From Streptomyces sp. NBC_01485 (GTDB taxonomy: Bacteria; Actinomycetota; Actinomycetes; Streptomycetales; Streptomycetaceae): a stretch of DNA of 64,000 nucleotides. The DNA is taken from assembly GCF_036227125.1 (NCBI RefSeq), contig NZ_CP109435.1, positions 8,184,001 through 8,248,000 of the forward strand, read 5' to 3'. Both the position numbers and the translations under genes were made by a program. This document shows, one piece after another, positions 60,895 to 64,000 of this stretch (positions are counted from its first letter, which is position 1; each line of letters begins with the position of its first letter). The notes under the pieces are model-generated. The model ran no database searches. It worked only from the letters and a program-made list of their open reading frames with translations, and was not told the DNA's origin.

Positions 60895-60906
60895 TGGAAC
60901 GGTCCA
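60895..60906. promoter_or_regulatory. LacI operator 2 (TGGAACGGTCCA)
   Basis: Differs from operator 1 at one position. It ends 4 bp before the LacI start codon, so binding would block its own translation start zone or transcript. It is the probable autoregulatory site. Confidence 0.7.
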
Positions 60907-60910
60907 CACC

Positions 60911-61921
60911 ATGAGACCGCCGACCATCCGTGACGTCGCCGACCGGGCCGGTGTGTCCAAGTCGCTGGTCTCCCTCGTGCTGCGCGGCTCCGAGCAGGTG
61001 CGCGCCGAGAAGCGGGAGGCCGTCCTGCGGGCCGTGCGCGAGCTGGGCTACCGGCCCAACGCGGCCGCTCGCAGCCTCAGCGAGCAGCGCACCCGCACGG
61101 TCGGCGTCCTGCTGCACGACCTGCGCAACCCCTGGTACGTCGACCTCCTCGACGGCCTGAACTCCCTGCTGCACGCGAGCGGCCTGCACATGCTGCTCGC
61201 CGACGCCCGCCTCAACCGCCGCGCAGGCCAGGACCCGGCCGGTCCCTTCCTCGACCTGGGGGCGGACGGACTGGTCGTCGTCGGCACCCTGCCCGACCCG
61301 GCGGCCCTGGAGACCGTCGCCGCCCGGATGCCGGTCGTCGTCGCGGGGGCCCGCGAGCCGGTGCCGGCCGGGGTGGACCTGGTCGCCAACGACGACGAGC
61401 ACGGCGCCCGCCTGGCCACCGAGCACCTCGTCGGACTCGGCCACCGCCGCATCGCCCACCTCGCGGGGTACGGCGCCGCCGCCGACCTGCGCCGACGCGG
61501 CTTCGAGGCCACCATGAGCGCGCGGGGAGCGGCCGCGGCCGACGGGGCGCCGGTCGAGGCGGGTGACATGACCGAGGAGGGCGGCTATCGGGCCACCGTC
61601 CGGCTGCTCGCCCGCGCCGACCGGCCCACGGCCGTGTTCGCCGTCAACGACATGACGGCGGTCGGGGTGCTGTCGGCGGCCGAGGAACTGGGCCTGCGCG
61701 TACCGCGCGACCTGTCCGTGGTCGGCTACGACGACACCAGCATCTCCCGGCTGCGCCATGTGTGGCTCACGACCGTCGACGGCGCCGGCCGCGAGGTCGG
61801 CCGCCGGGCCGCCCGCTGCCTCCTCGACCGTCTCGAACAGCCCGGGGGAGAGGGGCGCGTGCACCTGGCCGCACCGACCCTGGAGGTCCGGGGGACGACG
61901 GCGCCTCCGCCGACGGACTGA
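60911..61921 (+). CDS. LacI-family transcriptional regulator
   Basis: 336 aa. DNA-binding domain TIRDVADRAGVSKSLVSLVL, then the hinge region NAAARSLSEQRTRTVGVLLH. The effector domain has DYDD-type VVGYDDTSISRLRHVWLTTV and GHRRIAHLAGYG. Divergent from a Gfo/Idh/MocA gene, with two near-identical palindromic operators in the 143-bp gap, it is very likely the local repressor. Confidence 0.92.
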   Translation: MRPPTIRDVADRAGVSKSLVSLVLRGSEQVRAEKREAVLRAVRELGYRPNAAARSLSEQRTRTVGVLLHDLRNPWYVDLLDGLNSLLHASGLHMLLADARLNRRAGQDPAGPFLDLGADGLVVVGTLPDPAALETVAARMPVVVAGAREPVPAGVDLVANDDEHGARLATEHLVGLGHRRIAHLAGYGAAADLRRRGFEATMSARGAAAADGAPVEAGDMTEEGGYRATVRLLARADRPTAVFAVNDMTAVGVLSAAEELGLRVPRDLSVVGYDDTSISRLRHVWLTTVDGAGREVGRRAARCLLDRLEQPGGEGRVHLAAPTLEVRGTTAPPPTD

Positions 61922-62016
61922 TCGCGTACGCCCCGCGTGGCATCCCGGCAGAACTGGTCGGTACGACGGGTCGGCACGACTGGCGGGCCGTGCGGGGCCG
62001 GGTGATCGTGGGGCCC

Positions 62017-62529
62017 ATGGCGGACGACACCGCGGCGGCGGGCCGGCCGCACCGGCAGGACACGCGCGAGGCGCTGCTCTTCGGCGGGGTCTACGGCGCG
62101 GTCCTGGCGAGCTCGATGGTCGCCGCGCTCACCCAGTACGGGCACAGCTCACAGGACAGCCGCCGCTACGACGCCATCTGGCTGCTGGTCACGGCCCTCG
62201 CCTCCGCGCTCGCGCACGGCTACGCCCACTACATCGCCGAGCGCGCCCCGCACCGTCGCGGGGACGCGCTGCGCACCCTCGCCGAGGAGTGGCCGTTGGT
62301 CGCGGCCGTGCTGCCCACGGTCCTGGTGCTCGCGGGCGCGGGCTGGGGCTGGTGGCCGGCGAACGGGGTGGAGTACCCGGCGTTCGCCCTGAACATCGTC
62401 ATGCTGTTCGCCCTGGGCCTGGTCACGGCCCGCTGGTCGCACCGCCCGTGGCGGGTCGCGGTGCTGATCGGCGCGGTGGACGCGCTGCTCGGCGTGATCG
62501 TCGTCGTGGCGAACGCGGTCATCAAGTAG
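62017..62529 (+). CDS. Four-TM membrane protein (hypothetical)
   Basis: 170 aa. It begins MADDTAAAGRPHRQDTREAL. Hydrophobic segments include GGVYGAVLASSMVAALTQYG, WLLVTALASALAHGYAHYIA, VLPTVLVLAGAGWGWW and VLIGAVDALLGVIVVVANAV. His and Tyr residues lie in the second helix (HGYAHY). No family is recognised. It may be a VIT-like or small stress protein, but this is a guess. The 95 bp before it show no further gene. Confidence 0.75.
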   Translation: MADDTAAAGRPHRQDTREALLFGGVYGAVLASSMVAALTQYGHSSQDSRRYDAIWLLVTALASALAHGYAHYIAERAPHRRGDALRTLAEEWPLVAAVLPTVLVLAGAGWGWWPANGVEYPAFALNIVMLFALGLVTARWSHRPWRVAVLIGAVDALLGVIVVVANAVIK

Positions 62530-62627
62530 TGAGCCCATAGCCCATGCAACGGGTGGCCTGCTGGTGCGCATGCCGGTCGCCGGGCGTGCCGTCGACCGGT
62601 CCGGTGCCCATTTGAGCCGGGGTTGGA

Positions 62628-62655
62628 TTCGGCGTTCGGCGTTCGGCGTTCGGGG
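62628..62655 (+). repeat. TTCGGCG heptamer tandem repeat
   Basis: Four head-to-tail copies, the last one altered, in the gap before the alpha/beta hydrolase. The rest of this 160-bp gap shows only a possible promoter region. Confidence 0.75.
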
Positions 62656-62689
62656 TGCGGTCGGGAGGGTCCGGGGGCACGCTCGAGGT

Positions 62690-63478
62690 ATGGGTGAGCG
62701 TCGGGATGTTCGCCGGGCGGGCGCGTCGAACGCCTCGCACCGGGTGCTGATGATTCCGGGCGCGCTGTGCACGACCGAGTTCTACGCGGACGTCATGGCC
62801 GAGCCTGCGGTGGCGGGCCTGGGGATGGTCGCGGCGACCCAGCCGGGCTTCGGCCGTACCGAGGCGCCCGAGGACGTGTCCATGGAGAACTACGCCCGGC
62901 TGATGGCGGAGTTCGCCGCCGAGTCCGGTTGCGACGCCGTCGTCGGGCACAGCCTGGGCGCGAACGTGGCGATCGAGATGGCCGCGCTGGGCCTGTTCAA
63001 GGGGCCACTGGTGCTGCTGTCGCCGACCTTCTCGCGTGGCGACGAGGCGACGTTCCTGACCGTGCTGAACGCGGTGGGCAGGGTGCCCGGCCTGGGCGGC
63101 GCGGCCTGGACGGCCCTGCTCAAACTGCTGCCCTGGTCCGTGAAACACGAACTGCCGCCGCAGCGCGCCGAGGCGCTGGCGGCGGTCATGGGCGGCAACG
63201 ATCCGACGGCCTGCCGACGGATCGTGCGGGGCTACTACGCCTACCTGGACCGGTATCCGTCGCTGGCCCCGAGGCTGTGCGGGGCGGGCGTGCCCGCCTG
63301 GGTGGTGCGCGGCGACCGCGACATGATCGGCCTGACGGACGGCGAGCGGCGCGACCTGCGGGCCTGCCCGCAGGTCCGCATGGTCACCGTGGCGGACGCG
63401 GGGCACCTCCTCCTCGTCGACCAGCCGGCCGCGGTCGCCGAGATCGTCGCGGAGGCGGCCACGGCGTCGGTGCGCTGA
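62690..63478 (+). CDS. Alpha/beta-fold hydrolase
   Basis: 262 aa. Oxyanion strand VLMIPGALCTTEFYADVM, nucleophile elbow DAVVGHSLGANVAIEMAALG (Ser), acid WVVRGDRDMIGL and His in VADAGHLLLVDQP, so the catalytic triad is complete. It is a soluble esterase-, lipase- or lactonase-like protein. The substrate is not evident. Its start ATG 62690 is preferred over an upstream ATG, which would add a Gly/Arg-rich tail. It is convergent with the methyltransferase at the window end. Confidence 0.85.
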   Translation: MGERRDVRRAGASNASHRVLMIPGALCTTEFYADVMAEPAVAGLGMVAATQPGFGRTEAPEDVSMENYARLMAEFAAESGCDAVVGHSLGANVAIEMAALGLFKGPLVLLSPTFSRGDEATFLTVLNAVGRVPGLGGAAWTALLKLLPWSVKHELPPQRAEALAAVMGGNDPTACRRIVRGYYAYLDRYPSLAPRLCGAGVPAWVVRGDRDMIGLTDGERRDLRACPQVRMVTVADAGHLLLVDQPAAVAEIVAEAATASVR

Positions 63479-63491
63479 ATCGCGCGTGGTC

Positions 63492-63514
63492 GGGGCCGGG
63501 GCCGGGGCCGGGGC
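63492..63514 (+). repeat. GGGGCC hexamer tandem repeat
   Basis: About four GGGGCC units between the hydrolase and the convergent methyltransferase. It could form G-rich structure, but no terminator stem is visible. Confidence 0.7.
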
Positions 63515-63573
63515 GACCGGAGGTCGGGATGGTCAACTCCCGTACGCCGTACGGGTACTGCGCGCATCGCCCG

Positions 63574-64000
63574 TCAGTCGCGGCGGGCCACGAGCCGGTA
63601 CGCGTTGGAGACGCCCAGCCGGTGTGACAGCGGACGCACCGCGAAGCGGTCGAGCAGGGTGCCCGCGATCAGCGCAGGGATCCCGGCGACGAGCAGCGCT
63701 GCGCGCAGGGTGCGGCGCAGCGCGCCCGGCGGTCTGGGCAGCCAGGGCGCGTCGTCGCGGGGGGCCGCGTGGTCCAGCGCCAGCCAGACGGCGGCCAGCA
63801 GGTCGACCGGGTCGTGCGGCTCGGCGTGCTGCTCGTCCACCACGGTGAAGCCCAGGTCCGTCAGACGGCGGCGCAGATTGGCCACCGGGACGAAGTGCAG
63901 GTGCTGCGGCTGCAACCAGGGCAGCCAGAAGCGGCCCAGGAGGCGGGCGTAGCGGCTCTCGGGGTCCGGGACCTCGATCAGCAGATGTCCGCCGGGTCGC
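63574..64000 (-). CDS. Class I SAM-dependent methyltransferase, C-terminal part (partial)
   Basis: The frame enters the window at base 64000 and reads GGHLLIEVPDPESRYARLLG, then FWLPWLQPQHLHFVP and ANLRRRLTDLGFTVVDEQ. This is the last third of a class I methyltransferase (UbiE/Coq3 type, with strand 5 LLIEVPD and the substrate helix). A hydrophobic helix (ALLVAGIPALIAGTLLD) ends it, so the protein may be membrane-associated. The N-terminal SAM-binding region lies beyond the window. Confidence 0.8.
   Translation of the reverse strand, partial: RPGGHLLIEVPDPESRYARLLGRFWLPWLQPQHLHFVPVANLRRRLTDLGFTVVDEQHAEPHDPVDLLAAVWLALDHAAPRDDAPWLPRPPGALRRTLRAALLVAGIPALIAGTLLDRFAVRPLSHRLGVSNAYRLVARRD

Overview
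The window is very GC-rich DNA with strong G/C third-codon bias, GTG starts, Wbl, LacI, GntR, LAL and ECF regulators, an S-adenosyl methyltransferase of the type that is abundant in Streptomyces, and tight ATGA-coupled operons. All of this points to a Streptomyces (or close relative) chromosome. The species was not determined.

Layout. (1) 1-4.8 kb: the end of a polyketide or fatty-acid type gene set, with an SDR tail, a chain-length-factor-like ketosynthase without catalytic Cys, an active KS, a serine esterase and a malonyl-CoA:ACP acyltransferase. (2) 5.1-11.1 kb: an ECF sigma factor running convergently into a closely packed minus-strand train (glutamine synthetase-like ligase, amidohydrolase, NUDIX protein, 2Fe-2S ferredoxin-like protein, MurJ-like flippase). 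(3) 11.1-22.9 kb: scattered metabolic genes (methyltransferase, HAD phosphatase, M20 amidohydrolase, a WhiB-like remnant, thiolase, TauE-type transporter, MetF-like protein), and two corrin-ring genes (cobK, cobF) with a His-rich LacI regulator and a DHA2 exporter.

(4) 23.07-43.81 kb: a genomic island of about 20.7 kb inserted in a tRNA-Pro(GGG) gene. It is bounded by a perfect 43-bp direct repeat (attL inside the intact tRNA, attR at 43.8 kb). Paired TGGGGACCA tandem motifs lie just inside both ends and look like integrase arm sites. I see no intact integrase. The cargo is one co-directional seven-gene operon of about 15 kb: a 1177-aa protein of unknown family, a 49-aa protein, an 864-aa LamG plus tail-fibre-like protein, an AT-richer ComEC-like metallo-beta-lactamase, a 1454-aa DUF6603-like protein, a 590-aa unknown and an amidase/LysM/peptidoglycan-binding protein. 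A large XRE-AAA-TPR-HTH regulator is divergent from it. This is the best candidate in the window for an undescribed system. Phage-like lysin and fibre parts occur without capsid, portal, sheath or tube genes.

(5) 43.9-48.5 kb: a TetR gene, a group II intron with its reverse transcriptase, then acyl-CoA dehydrogenase and SDR genes. The dehydrogenase carries an in-frame palindromic-repeat insertion. (6) 48.6-64 kb: a cyclitol/sugar uptake and catabolism area, with a GntR regulator, an ABC permease and ATPase whose binding-protein gene is reduced to a short tail, an IolE-like isomerase, two Gfo/Idh/MocA dehydrogenases, an SDR, a PhyH-type dioxygenase and two LacI regulators with visible palindromic operators. 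A serine hydrolase, membrane proteins, an alpha/beta hydrolase and a partial methyltransferase are also present.

Most functional names come from motifs and family resemblance read by eye. No database search was run.
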